Shown one piece after another: positions 1-15,171 of a stretch of DNA of 64,000 nt (position 1 is its first letter; each line of letters begins with the position of its first letter). The stretch spans positions 74,395,553 to 74,459,552 of the forward strand of contig NC_064837.1 of the NCBI RefSeq assembly GCF_024166365.1, given 5' to 3'. Under the pieces are notes generated by a model, which had not been told where the DNA came from, made no database searches, and was given only the letters and a program-made list of their open reading frames with translations. This DNA is from Elephas maximus indicus (lineage: Eukaryota; Chordata; Mammalia; Proboscidea; Elephantidae). The position numbers and the translations under genes are program-made.

Positions 1-3176
<3,176 letters not shown>

Positions 3177-3544
3177 TTTGATGCCTTTTTGTGTGTGTTC
3201 TTGACAATTTCATTTTTCCACTTACTTTTTTGTGCTGAGGCGTTTTTCTTTGTAAATTGTGTGTTCCTCATTTTCATAGTATTTGACCTTATGTTTGCTG
3301 AGTTGTTACTTTTTTCTTGGTTTTTATTTTGAGTTATGGAGTTGTTATACCTCTTTGTGGTTACCTTAATATTTACCCCTATTTTTCTAAGTAAAAACCT
3401 AACTTGTACTGTCCTATATCACCTTCTTTTCCTCTCCATATGGCAGTTCTATGCCCCTGTATTTAGTCCCTCTTTTTGATTATTGTGATCTTTTACATAT
3501 TGACTTCAGTGATTCCCTGTTTTGAGCATTTGTTTCTTTTTAAA
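3177..3544 (-). other. L1 inter-ORF spacer
   Basis: About 370 bases between the end of ORF1 and the ORF2 start. The same length is seen in the second L1 copy (15172-15538). No ORF is supported in it. Confidence 0.7.
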
Positions 3545-4657
3545 ATTAATCTTAATTTGTTTTTGTGATTTCCCTATTTGAGTTGATATCAGGATGTTCT
3601 GTTCTGTGACCTTGTGTTGTGCTGGTATCTGATATTATTGATTTTCTGACCAATTTCCTTTAGTATTTCTTGTAGCTTTGGTTTGGTTTTTGCAAATTCT
3701 CTAAGCTTGTGTTTATCTGTAAATGTTTTAATTTCACCTTCATATTTGAGAGAAAGTTTTGCTGGTTATATGATCCTTGGCTGGCAGTTTTTCTCCTTCA
3801 GTGCTCTATATATGTCATCCCATTGCCTTCTTGACTGCATGGTTTCTGCTGAGTAGTCTGAACTTATTTTTATTGATTCTCCTTTGTAGGAGACCTTTCT
3901 TTTATCCCTGCCTGCTTTTAAAATTTTCTCTTTATCTTTGGTTTTGGCAAGTTTGATGATAATATGTCTTGGTGATTTTCTTTTTGGATCAATCTTATAT
4001 GGGGTTCAATGAGCATCTTGGATAGATATCCTTTCGTCTTTCATGATGTCAGGGAAGTTTTCTGCCAACAGATCTTCAACTATTCTCTCTGCATTTTCTG
4101 TTATCCCTCTCCGTTCTGGAACTCCAATCATAAGCAAGTTATTCTTCTTGATAGAGTCCCACGTGATTCTTAGGGTTTCTTCATTTTTTTTTAATTCTTT
4201 TATCTGATTTTTTTTTCAGCTATATTGGTGTTAATTCCCTTATCCTCCAGGTCCCCTACTCTGCATTCCAATTGCTACATTCTGCTCCTCTTACTTCCTA
4301 TTGAGTTGTCTAATTCTGCAATTTTACTGTTAATCTTGTGAATTTCTGAATGCTGTCTCTCTACGGATTCTTGCAGCTTTTTAATTTTTCCACTATGTTC
4401 TTGAATAATCTTTTTGATTTCTTCCACTGCTTTATCAGTGTGTTCCTTGGCTTTTTCTGTAGATAGCCTTATTTCATTTCTGAGGTCATCCCTGATGTCT
4501 TGAAGCATTCTGTAAATTAGTTTTTTATATTCTGCATGTGGCAATTCCAGGATTGTATCTTCATTTGGGAAAGATTTTGATTAATTTGGGGAGTTGTAGA
4601 AGCAATCATGGTCTGCTTCTTTATGTGGTTTGATGTCAACTGCTGTCTCCAGGCCAC
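3545..4657 (-). pseudogene. L1 ORF1 remnant (RNA-binding chaperone)
   Basis: Remnant of the L1 ORF1 protein, an RNA-binding trimeric chaperone. A coiled-coil-like N-terminal stretch with many Lys and Glu is readable at 4275-4544. The RNA-binding C-terminus follows at lower coordinates but is broken. By alignment with the second copy the start codon falls at 4655-4657, where this copy reads GTG instead of ATG. Full length would be about 370 codons, normal for L1 ORF1. Confidence 0.8.
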
Positions 4658-5885
4658 CTATAAGATATTGTAATGATTTATTTTATATTTGCTCACTGAG
4701 TCTTATCTTGTTTTGTTTTCTTTCAATACACATAGATGGGCTACTAGATTGCTCTGTCTTTATTGTTGTAGCCCTTGAATCACTTATGTCCTATTACCAG
4801 CTGGTTTGGGCTGTTACCAGATATATAAGCCTAAGAGTCCATTCACTATTCTTGAGTAGAATCTGATTTTGGGTCACCAAGTGTGTGGTCCAGACTGTTA
4901 CCTATCCACCTAGAGGAGTAGTGGTGATAGTTGTATGCACCAGATTCTAGTGGCAGCAGGGTTTCACACTCCGGCGGGGGCAGGATGCTGACAGAGTTCC
5001 CCCAAGTGCCAGTAAGGTAGGTGTATCTCTATTCCTAAAGCACTTTTGTGGGTGGGCTCTGCAGCTGTACCTTAGGCACCCAATGCATGTATCTCTACAG
5101 ATTGGTAGGTGTCACCATCCTCAGACCCCTAAGGCAGGAGGCTAGGTCGTCTGGGGGAAGCTTCAGCCCTCAGTTCCCCATTGAGGGTCATTGAGGGCTT
5201 TGTTTAAACAGCAGAGATATCAGACCTGGGAAACTTGTCTTTCCAGTAATCCGTTAAAACAATTACACTCAGATCCCTATCAGAATCGCCTTTGCATTGT
5301 AATAGCCACCTTGTTCCCTGTAGGGATGAAAGCCCAAGACAGTGGATCTTATATACTTGGCTGGAGCTGGTTCAGTATTTTTAGTACAATATTGGGAAGT
5401 CAGGGAAGGATTTTTGGTCCCTAGGTTTTTTGTAGCTGCTTCTCTCAGGCCAGGAGAATGGGTTAGGAAAAGACCAAAAAAAATAAATAAATAAAAAATA
5501 ACAACAACAACAAAACAAAACCGCAGAGCACTTCACTCTCTGGCTCAGGAAATTCCAATGTTAATGAAGCCTCCTGGAAAGGGGAGGGGAGGGATCAGAC
5601 AGATAGGAGAGAGTAGCACCCAGGAATATAGACAAAGTTACTGATCTTGCTTGGCATGACTGTTTTATCTGGATTCCTGAGGGGTGTGTAGCCTGTGTGC
5701 ATTGGCTGGATTGCCCCTGAGGGTCAGGCCCGCGTCCTGTGCTTGTGCTGTCTCAGAAGCCGTGGTCAGTTTCTCCACTCCCAGTCCACAGCCCAGCGCC
5801 AAGGTTCCCCGGCTGGGACGCCACACTCCAGGCTCCAAAACCAGTCGCTGCCTCCTGTAAGACTCTCTTAATAACCTGACCTTCA
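4658..5885 (-). promoter_or_regulatory. L1 5' UTR (internal promoter region)
   Basis: About 1.2 kb upstream of ORF1, GC-richer towards its 5' end. It matches the 5' UTR of the second copy in short blocks. It lacks the terminal CCAAAATGGC (YY1-like) block, so it is slightly 5' truncated. An A-rich stretch lies at 5477-5522. Confidence 0.65.
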
Positions 5886-5889
5886 TATG

Positions 5890-7870
5890 CTCTTACTCTG
5901 ACTGTTCAGCCATAGTGACGTATTGGGTCTCCTGGAATTAGTGTCAGTTCATAACCAGTGCCTAGTACTCCCCCGAAAGTCCGATTACTTACTTTTCCCC
6001 AGTGAATAGTCACTCTCGTAAAAGGCTTTAGGTCCCTTTGGAAAAGGCTGGGAGAAAGATCAACAGTATAAATTTTTGGCAGTGTAGTGGGGTCCTTCCT
6101 CAAGGGGCCAGCCTCCCTAGTGGATCTGTAAACTTAAGTCTGAGAATTTATTGAGGGGCTATAGCTCTCTATTGTGGTGATTCAAGTTAGACTGCCTTTA
6201 CTTGACCTAAAATTCTTCTGCTTGCACAGATTAAGTAAGTATTTAGTGGATTTCCGGTCTATTTCACTCCTAGGGACACTATGACTAAGTAAACAATACC
6301 ATAAGGGCATACAAGTCAGACTATTTGATTATTGCTTGGACTCCACTATCTATTACAGTAACCACGCCACCTTGTCTTTGTCCATTGAATGCTGCCACTT
6401 GGCCCCTGCCACCACAGGGTCCAATCAGCCCCATTATAGTAGATGTCTTAATTCAGTTAGGGTAGTTCTCACTGTCAAATCTGACTTATATAAAATAGCA
6501 GTTATAGCAGTCTTCAAGGATCCTGGGGCTCCCTTTACAAATTTGTTCCTCACTGTTGTGGTAAAAAGTGTTTCCTCTGGGTACTCTGTGGGTACATGCC
6601 AATTTCCCTAAGCCTTTGGATACCATCTTCTACAGTATATCAAGGCAGGTCTAGCATTTCAACTTGAGTTAGTGTAGGCTACCACTTCATCCATGCTTCA
6701 GAGAACCAACCAAATAAACTATTAGATCCTTTTCTAACCTCTCAGGCTGAAGCATTGAATGAAAAATCTGTGCTTAGTGGGTCCCTACCAATAAACTCAG
6801 ACTGATCCAACTTTATGTACCTTGCACCATTATCCTACACCCTTAATAAAAAATAGCCATCCCCAAACATATTCCCCAGGCTTCTGACTGTACATATTAG
6901 AAAAATCAAGCAGTTCTTTGGGAGAATAGTGTGCCTCCTGCTGGATCACACTTTGTATTCACCTCTTGGGGCTCGCTGGGACTTAAGTCTAGTTATAGGT
7001 GTAGAAGCAAAAATGAGTGGTGGGGGTGGGTCCAGGGAACATTTAGCAATGTCTTGTAAGGAATCTTCCTCAGGCGATACCCCAGACAATACCCAGGTGC
7101 CGCCCCAGGTGATATTCGAGACAAAGACTCCTCAGGCACAGCTTCATTAATCTCATCAGATGGGAGTAGAAGGGATAATGGTTTTACTGAGGAGGGTGGC
7201 TTAGTAGACAAAGTAGACAAAGATGGAGTCATCTCTTCAGCTGGGAGTAAGAGGGCTGATTCCGTTGGCAGGAGTGATTCAACAGAACTTAAGGGCTCAG
7301 TGCCCCAGCTTCCTGATTATTTGCCCATCAGTACCCATCCTAAGTTTCTTCCCAATGAATGCCCTTGCTTTACCTTCAGACACCATTCAAGGTTAGGAAT
7401 TCATTTGCTATTATACTTCAGCCATCTTACAACAAGACTCTGGGTTTGGATTTTGGTAATATCAGCTCTGTTACTACAAGAAATAAGGCTTTCTTTCAGG
7501 GCATAAAGGCAACTTTCAGGTCTTTTATGTGGCGCTTGAGCTGTGACTTCAATCCCTGAGCTCATCTCTTTCACCGCTTTGTCCAACAAAAGAAGACCAA
7601 CCAACCAGCTTCCCTGTACTTCTCATTCTGACGAAACTGTAGAAAAGTATCAAATATGCAATCACCCAGAGCCTGGTTTCTCAAAAATATTTGATCCATT
7701 ACTGGTGATGTTTTGCATATTTCTATTGCCACTCCACACCATGAATTAGCAGTGCCCTCTTTACTACCAGAGGCAGAGCCATCAGTGCCTTCAAGACTAG
7801 CCAGACTTGAAAACCTATTCAGTAAACTCATCCTTATGATTTTGTTCCTCTAGAACCACTCTCAGTGCCA
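5890..7870 (-). pseudogene. Endogenous retrovirus gag-protease remnant (ERVL-like)
   Basis: Old, decayed retroviral internal sequence on the minus strand. A 65-residue piece at 5906-6103 resembles a retroviral aspartic protease of endogenous ERVL-type elements: a beta-strand-like start, then G-T-G where the catalytic D-T/S-G triplet belongs, then E-L-T-L-I-P-G-D. The catalytic aspartate position therefore reads glycine. Higher coordinates (7831 down to about 6110) give short gag-like pieces broken by stops, with a possible gag start at 7831. The pol part is absent here; it would lie left of the L1 that appears inserted at about 5885. Family assignment comes from the protease-like piece only. 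It cannot encode a working product. Confidence 0.6.
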
Positions 7871-7875
7871 AATGC

Positions 7876-7935
7876 CTTAGACTGGGTTCTCTAGAGGAGC
7901 AAAACCAGTGAAGCCTATATATATCGACAAGACCA
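7876..7935 (+). repeat. Possible start of an ERVL/MLT2-type LTR
   Basis: The bases around TGGGTTCTCTAGAG and CAAAACCAGTGAAG followed by a TA-rich run resemble the start of MLT2-type LTRs. Only about 50 bases are recognisable. Orientation is plus, opposite to the adjacent gag remnant. Confidence 0.4.
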
Positions 7936-8404
7936 GGTCATTATACAAAAATCAGCCTTATGCAAAAACAGAGTTTTTTTTTTCTTTCTGTTTTCAGACC
8001 ATCCCTTTGTCTGGTTTTTTAATTTAGAAAATGTGGTCATAGAAATAATAACAGCTAAGATTTACTGAGGTGCTCATCACTGTGACGAGTACAGTTACGG
8101 ATTGTTCCTCTGTGGAGAAGGAGGATTGGAGGAGAGAGACAAAGGCTGTGTGACTGGAGGGCCCAATGCTTAACCACTTCACCTTCCTCCTGTACTAGGT
8201 CAGAGCTTCCCTCACGGAGCTGCCTCCACATCTCCACTCCCACCCCTGCAAGCCCTGTTTTCATGATCCCCGAGCCTGCTCTGCCCTCCCGGCTTGGCAA
8301 GTCACTGAGGTTCACAGCTTTCTGCAAGGGCACTAGGAGCCTGGCCATGCACCTGGCCCTGCTGAGGTGGAGGCCTCAGGCCCAGTTCAGCTAACTGTGG
8401 GATG
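7936..8404. other. Intergenic, nothing recognised
   Basis: Mixed unique sequence with a T-run near 7974-7983. No splice-supported exon, RNA gene or repeat was recognised. Confidence 0.5.
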
Positions 8405-8488
8405 CTGTTTTCTTTTTTTTTAATTTTTTTAAATTGTACTTTAGATGAAGGTTTACAAACTAGTTTCTCATTAAACAGTACACATACT
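8405..8488 (-). mobile_element. Older L1-like 3'-UTR repeat, 3' part (split by younger L1)
   Basis: Contains the RC of the tail seen at 44870-44903 (TGTACTTTAGATGAAGG and TAGTTTCTCAT). The repeat is interrupted after 8488 and resumes at 10082. Confidence 0.8.
8477..8488. repeat. Target-site duplication, left copy
   Basis: AGTACACATACT, identical to 10082-10093. The two copies flank the younger L1 fragment. Confidence 0.9.
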
Positions 8489-10081
8489 GTTTTTTTTTAT
8501 TAACTTTTATTGAGCTTCAAGTGAACGTTTACAAATCAAGTCAGTCTGTCACATATAAGTTTATATACATCTTACTCCTTACTCCCACTTGCTCTCCCCC
8601 TAATGAGTCAGCCCTTCCAGTCTCTCCTTTCATGACAATTTTGCCAGCTTCCAACTCTCTCTATCCTCCCATCCCCCCTCCAGACAGGAGATGCCAACAC
8701 AGTCTCAAGTGTCCACCTGATATAATTAGCTCACTCTTCATCAGCATCTCTCTCCTACCCTCTGTCCAGTACCTTTCATGTCTGATGAGTTATCTTCGGG
8801 AATGGTTCCTGTCCTGTGCCAACAGAAGGTTTGGGGACCATGACCGCCGGGATTCCTCTAGTCACAGTCAGACCATTAAGTCTGGTCTTTTTATGAGAAT
8901 TTGGGGGATGCATCCCACTGATCTCCTGCTCCCTCAGGGGTTCTCTATTGTGCTCCCTGTGAGGGCAGTCATCGATTGTGGTCGGGCACCAACTAGTTCT
9001 TCTGGTCTCAGGATGATGTAGGACTCTGGTTCATGTGGCCCTTTCTGTCTCTCGGGTTCTTAGTTGTCGTGTGACCTTGGTGTTTTTCATTCTCCTTTGA
9101 TCCAGGTGGGTTGAGACCAATTGATGCATCTTAGATGGCAGCTTGTTAGCATTTAAGACCCCAGACGCCACATTTCAAAGTGGGATGCAGAATGTTTTCA
9201 TCATAGAATTATTTTGTCAATTGACTTACAAGTCCCCTTAAGCCATGGTTCCCAAACCCCCGCCCTTGTTCCGCTGACCTTTGAAGCATTCATTTTATCC
9301 CGGAAACTTCTGTGTTTTGGTCCAGTCCAATTGAGCTGACCTTCCATGTATTGAGTGTTGTCCTTCCCTTCACCTAAAGCAGTTCTTATCTACTAATTAA
9401 TCAGTAAAAAACCCTCTCCCTCCCTCCCTCCCTCCCCGCCTCGTAACCACAAAAGTATGTCTTCTTCTCAGTTTATACTATTTCTCAAGATCTTATAATA
9501 GTGGTCTTATACAATATTTGTCCTTTTACCTCTGACTGATTTTGCTCAGCATAATGCCTTCCAGGTTCCTCCATGTTATGAAATGTTTCACAGATTCGTC
9601 ACTGTTCTTTATCAATGCGTAGTATTCCATTGTGTGAATATACCACAATTTATTTACCCATTCATCCGTTGATGGACACCTTGGTTGCTTCCAGCTTTTT
9701 GCTATTGTAAACAGAGCTGCAATAAACATGGGTGTGCATATATCTGTTTGTGTGAAGGCTCTTGTTTCTCTAGGGTATATTCCGAGGAGTGGGATTTCTG
9801 GGTTGTATGGTAGTTCTATTTCTAACTGTTTAAGGTGGTGCCAGATAGATTTCCAAAGTGGTTGTACCATTTGACATTCCCACCAGCAGTGTATAAGAGT
9901 TCCAATCTCTCCGCAGCCTCTCCAACATTTATTATTTTGTGTTTTTTGAATGAATGCCAGCTTTGTTGGAGTGAGATGGAATCTCATCGTAGTTTTAATT
10001 TGCATTTCTCTAATGGCTAATGACTGAGAGCATTTTCTCATGTATCTGTTAGCTGCCTGAATATCTTCTTTAGTGAAGTGG
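8489..10081 (-). mobile_element. 5'-truncated L1 inserted in an older repeat
   Basis: Minus-strand L1 fragment of about 1.6 kb: poly-T (its poly-A tail) at 8490-8498, a long 3' UTR (about 8500-9525) and the ORF2 C-terminus (9526-10081). It is flanked by identical 12-bp copies of its target. The sequence on each side joins into one continuous older repeat when the L1 is removed, as shown by the uninterrupted copy at 44040-44905. It carries a (TCCC)-like run at 9417-9437. Confidence 0.93.
9526..10081 (-). pseudogene. L1 ORF2 C-terminal fragment
   Basis: About 185 codons of the L1 ORF2 C-terminus, open and ending at its natural stop at 9526. It contains the cysteine-rich segment: C-W-R-G-C-G then H-C-W-W-E-C, the pattern typical of the ORF2 C-terminal domain. 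It then reads [12 protein letters not shown] and the M-E-Y-Y-A-L stretch. The open frame runs past 10081 into flanking DNA, which is not part of the element. There is no endonuclease or reverse transcriptase, so it is inert. Confidence 0.9.
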
Positions 10082-10960
10082 AGTACACATACTTTTTTAT
10101 GACATTGTTTAACAACCCCACAGCATATCAACACTCTCCGTTTTCAACCTTGGGTTCCCTTTTACCAGCTTTCTAGGTCTTGCCTCTAGGCTGGTGTGCC
10201 TGTTTAATCTTGTTTTGTTTTATGGACCTATCTAATCTTTGGCTGAAGGGTGAACCTCAGGAGTGACTTCATTACTTAGCTAAAAGGGTGTCTGGGGGCC
10301 GTATTCTCAGGGTTTCTCCAATCTCTGTCAGACCAGTAAGTTTGATCTTTTTTTGTGTGTTGGAATTTTGTTCTACATTTTCCTTCAGCTCTGTCCGGCT
10401 CTCCACTGTGATCCCTATCAGAGCAGTTGGTGGTGGTAGCTGGGCACCATCTAGTTGTAGTGGACTCAGTCTGGTGGAGGCCGTGGTAGATGTGGCCTAT
10501 TAGTCCTTTGGACTAATCTTTCCCTTGTATCTTTAGTTTCCTTCATTCTCCCTTGATCCTGAAGGGGTGAGACCAGTGGAGTAACCTAGATGGCTGTTCA
10601 CAGGCTTTTAAGACCCCAGACTCTATTCACCAAAGTAGAATGTAGAACATGTTCTTTGTAAACTATGTCATGCCAATTGAGCTAGACGTTCCCTGAGACA
10701 TGGTCCCCACAGCCCTCAGCCCAGCAATTTGGTCCCTCAGAGAGTTTGGATGTGTATATGAAGCTTCCATGGCCTTGCCTTGTACAAGTAGTGCTGGCTT
10801 CCCCAGTATTGTGTACTGTCTTACCCTTCACCAGAGTTACCACTTATCTATTGTCTATTTAGTGTTTTTCCATGGAATGTCATTTTCAATGCCTCTTTCT
10901 TTCCTCCCTTCCCACCCCACAGCAATTTTGAGCTGCAGAGCCTTAGGCAACATAGGAGCT
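10082..10960 (-). mobile_element. Older L1-like 3'-UTR repeat, 5' part
   Basis: Continuation of the repeat at 8405-8488 after the L1 insertion; begins with the right copy of the duplicated target (10082-10093). It matches the plus-strand copy at about 44040-44905 across its length, including the blocks around 10620 (CACCAAAGTAGAATGTAGAAC) and 10830 (CTTACCCTTCACCAGAGTTA). It resembles the younger L1 3' UTR in places, so it is probably the 3' end of an older L1 subfamily. Confidence 0.75.
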
Positions 10961-11208
10961 GGGAGCCCAGAACAGGCGCCAATTGGCTTGGTGTTGCCTG
11001 CACGTCTGCTTGGAAGCAGTGGCTACAGATGAGGTCAGCTCTGCACAGCAGCTGGATGAAGTGCCCCCGCCAGCAGAAGGGAATGGAGGGTGCAGGTCAG
11101 CATATTCCAGCTTCCCAGAGGCTGCCTGGAAACTATCCTCAAGGGAGGGGCCATTCCAGAGCCATTGCTACCATGCTCGCTACCTCATTAGTGCACAAAA
11201 GAGTTGCA
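10961..11208. other. Unique spacer between repeats
   Basis: About 250 bases between two repeats. Short open frames here show no recognisable protein. Confidence 0.5.
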
Positions 11209-11796
11209 TAGATTTTTTTTTTTTAATTTTTATTGCGCTTTAAGTGAAAGTTTACAATCAAGTCAGTCTCTCCCCCCAAAACTTATATATGCCTTGCTAC
11301 ATACTCCCAATTGCTCTCCCACAATGAGACAGCCTGCTACCTCCCTCCACTCTCTCTTTTCATATCCATTTTGCCAGCATAGTCTCACATGTCCACCTGA
11401 TCCAGGAAGCTCACTCCTCACCAGCATCCCTCTCCAACCCATTGTCCAGTCCAATCCATGTCTGAAGAGTTGGCTTTGGGAATGGTTCCTGTCCTGGGCC
11501 AACAGAAGGTCTAGGGGCCATGACCACCAGGGTCCTTCTAGTCTCAGTCAGACCATTAAGTCTGGTGTTTTTACAAGAATTTGGGGTCTGCATCCCACTG
11601 CTCTCCTGCTTCCTCAGGGGTTCTCTCTTGTGTCCCCTGTCAGGGCAGTCATTGGTTGTAGCCAGGCACCAATTAGCTCTTCTGGTCTCAGGCTGATGTA
11701 GTCTCTGGTTTATGCAGCCCTTTCTGTCTCTTGGGCTTACAAAATTACCTTGTGTCCTTGGTGTTCTTCATTCTCCTTTGATCCAGGTGGGTTGAG

Positions 11797-14700
11797 TCTC
11801 TCCAAAATTTATTGTTTTGTGTTTTTTTGGATTAATGCCAACCTCGCTGGAGTGAGATGAAATCTCATTGTAGTTTTGATTTGAATTTCTCTAATGGCTA
11901 ATGATCATGAACATTTCCTTATATATATTAGCTACCTGAATGTCTTCTTTAGTGAAGTGTCTGTTCATATCTTTTGCCCATTTTTTAATTGGGTTATTTG
12001 TCTTTTTGTAGTTGAGTTTTTGCAGTGTCATGTAGACTTTAGAGATCAGGTGCTGATCGGAAATGTCATAGCTAAAAGCTTTTTCCCAGTCTGTAGGTAA
12101 TCTTTCTACTTTTTGGTGAAGTCTTTGGATGAGCATAGGTGTTTGATTTTTAGGAGCTCCCAGTTATCCAGTTTTTCTTCTGCAGTGTTAGTAATGTTCT
12201 GTATACTGTTTATGCCATGTATTAGGGCTCCTAACGTTGTCCCTATTTTTTCTTCCATGATCTTTATCGTTTTAGATTTTATATTCAGGTCTTTCACCCA
12301 TTTTGAGCTCGTTTTTGTGCATGGAGTGAGGTATGGGTCTTGTTTCATTTTTTTGCAGATGGATATCCAGTTACGCCAGCACCATTTGTTAAAAAGACTG
12401 TCTTTTCCCCGTTTAACTGTTTTGGGGCCTTTGTCAAATATCAACTTCTCATATGTGGATGGATTTATGTCTGGATTCTCAATTCTGTTCCATTGGTCTA
12501 TGTATCTGTTGTTGTACAAGTACCAGGCTACTTTGACCACTGTGGCAGTTTAATATGTTCTAAAGTCAGGTAGAGTAAGGCCTCCCACTTTGTTCTTCTT
12601 TTTCAGTAATGCTTTACTTATCTGGGGCCTCTTTCCCTTCCATATGAAGTTGGTGATTTGTTTCTCCATCTCATTAAAGAATGTCATTGGAATTTGGTTT
12701 GGAATTGCATTAAAGCTATAGATCGCTTTTGGTAGAATCAATATTTTTATAATGTTAATTCTTCCTATCCATGAGCAAGGTATGTTTTTCCACTTACGTA
12801 GGTCTCTTTTGGTTTCTTCCGGTAGTATCTTGTAGTTTGCTTTGTAAAAGTCTTTTACGTCTCTGGTAAGATTTATTCCTAAGTATTTTATCTTCTTGGG
12901 GGCTACTGTAAATGGTATTCATTTGGTGATTTCCTCTTCGATGTTCTTTTTGTTGGTGTAGAAGAATCCGACTGACTTTTGTATGTTTATCTTGTATCCT
13001 GATACTCTGCTCAACTCTTCTACTAGTTTCAGCAGTTTTCTTGAGGGTTTTCTGTGTATAAGATCATGTCATCTGCAAATAGGGATAATTTTACTTCTTC
13101 CTTGCCAATCTGGATGCCCTTTATTTCTTTATCTAACCTAATTGCTCTGGCTAGGACCTCCAGCACAATGTTGAATAAGAGTGGTGATAGAGGGCATCCT
13201 TGTCTGGTTCCCGTTCTCAAGCGAAATGCTTTCAGGTCTCTCCATTTAGGATGATGTTGGCCGTTGGCTTTCTATAAATGCCGTTTATTATGTTGAGGAA
13301 TTTTCCTTCTATTCCTATTTTGCTCAGAGTTTTTATCATGAATGGGTGTTGAACTTTGTCAAATGCCTTTTCTGCATCAATTGATAAAATCGTGTGATTC
13401 TTGTCTTTTGTTTATTTATATGATGGATTACATTAATTGTTTTTGTAATGTTGAACCATCCCTGCATACCTGGTATGAATCCCGCTTGGTCATGGTGAAT
13501 TATTTTTTTGATACTTTGTTGAATTCTATTGGGTAGAATTTTGTTGAGGATTTTTGCATCTACATTCATAAGGGATATAGTTCTGTAATTTTCTTTTTTT
13601 TCGTGGTGTCTTTACCTGGTTTTGGTATCAGGGATATGGTGGCTTCATAGAATGAGTTTGGTAGCATTCCATCCTTTTCTATGCTGTGAAATACCTTTAG
13701 TAGTAGTGGTGTTAACTCTTCTCTGAAAGTTTGGTAGAACTCTGCAGTGAAGCTGTCCAGGCCAGAGCTTTTTTTTGTTGGGAGTTTTTTGATTACCTTT
13801 TCAATCTTGTCTTTTGTTCTGGGTCTATTTAGTTGTTCTACATCTGTTTGTGTCAGCTTAGGTAGGTAGTGTGGTTCTAGGAATTCATCCATTTCTTCTA
13901 GGTTTTCAGATGTGTTAGAGTACAATTTTTCATGCTAATCTGATAGGATTCTTTTAATTTCAGTTGGGTCTGTTGTAATATTACCCATCTCCTTTCTTAT
14001 TTGGGTTATTTGCTTCCTCTCCTGTTTTTCTTTAGTCAGTTTGGCCAATGGTTTATCAATTTTGTTGATTTTTTCAAAGAACCAGGTTTTGGTCTTGTTA
14101 ATTCTTTCAATTGTTTTTCTGTTTTCTATTTCATTTAGTTCAGATCTAATTTTTATCATTTATTTTCTTCTTGAGCCTCAGGTTTTCTTATGTCGCTCTC
14201 CTTCTATTTGTTCAAGTTGTAGAGATAATTCTTTGATTTTGGCCCTTTCTTCTTTTTGCATGTGTGCATTTACTGATATAAATTGACCTCTGAACACTGC
14301 TTTCACTGTGTCCCAAAGGTTCTGATAGGAAGTGTTTTCATTATCATTGGATTCTATGAATTTCTTTATTCCATCCTTAATGTCTTCTATAACCCAGTCA
14401 TTTTTGAGCAGAGTATTGTTCAGTTTCCAAGTGTTTGATTTCTTTGTTCTGCTTTTTCTGTTATTGATTTCTACTTTTATGGCCTTATGGTCAGAAAAGA
14501 TGCTTCGTAATATTTCAATGTTTTGGATTCTGTTAAGGCTTGCTTTATGACCTAATATGTGGTCTATTCTAGAGAATGTTCCATGTGCACTAGAAAAGAA
14601 AGTATACTTGGTTGCTGTGGGTGGAGTGTTCTGTATATGTTTATGAGGTTAAGTTGGTTGATTGTGGCATTTAGATCTTCCGTGTCTTTATTGAGCTTCT

Positions 14701-15171
14701 TCCTGGATGTCCTGTCCTTCACTGAAAGTGGTGTGTTGAAGTCGCCTACTATTATTGTGGCACAGTCTATCTCAGATTTCAATGCTGATAGAGTTTGTTT
14801 TATGTATCTTGCAGCCCCGTCACTGGGTACATAAATATTTAATATGGTTATATCTTCTTGGTATATTGTCCATTTAATCATTTTATAGTGTCCTTCCTTA
14901 TCATTTCTGATGGATTTAACTTTCAAGTCTATTTTGTCAGAAATTAATATTTCCACTCCTGTTCCTTTTTGATTGTTGTTTGCTTGATATATTTTTTTCC
15001 ATCCTTCGAGTTTTAGTTTGTGTCTCTAAGTCTAAGGTATGTCTCTTGTAGGTAGCATATAGATGGATTGTGTTTTTTAATCCATTCTGCCACTCTCTGT
15101 CTCTTCATTGGTGAATTTAGTCCATTTACTTTCAGCGTAATTATGGATAGGTATGAATTTAGTGCTATCAT
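11797..15171 (-). pseudogene. L1 ORF2 remnant, C-terminus deleted
   Basis: Broken ORF2 beginning with ATG at 15169-15171 and an endonuclease-type N-terminus. In-phase pieces are readable at 14564-14956 (endonuclease: V-G-D-F-N and V-Y-V-P), 13935-14159, 13566-13925 (K-S-S-G-L-D and F-Y-Q-T-F, reverse transcriptase start), 13336-13569 and 13029-13220 (reverse transcriptase core with T-R-Q-G-C-P-L-S-P and the F-A-D-D active site), then 12550-12741 and 12106-12540. The cysteine-rich C-terminus and natural stop are lost in the deletion at 11796/11797. Several frameshifts and stops remain. Confidence 0.9.

Noticed and set aside
8521-9021. 166-codon plus-strand open frame
   Set aside because: It lies entirely in the reverse of an L1 3' UTR; the same frame recurs, diverged, at 11204-11701. 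It is a by-product of the repeat.
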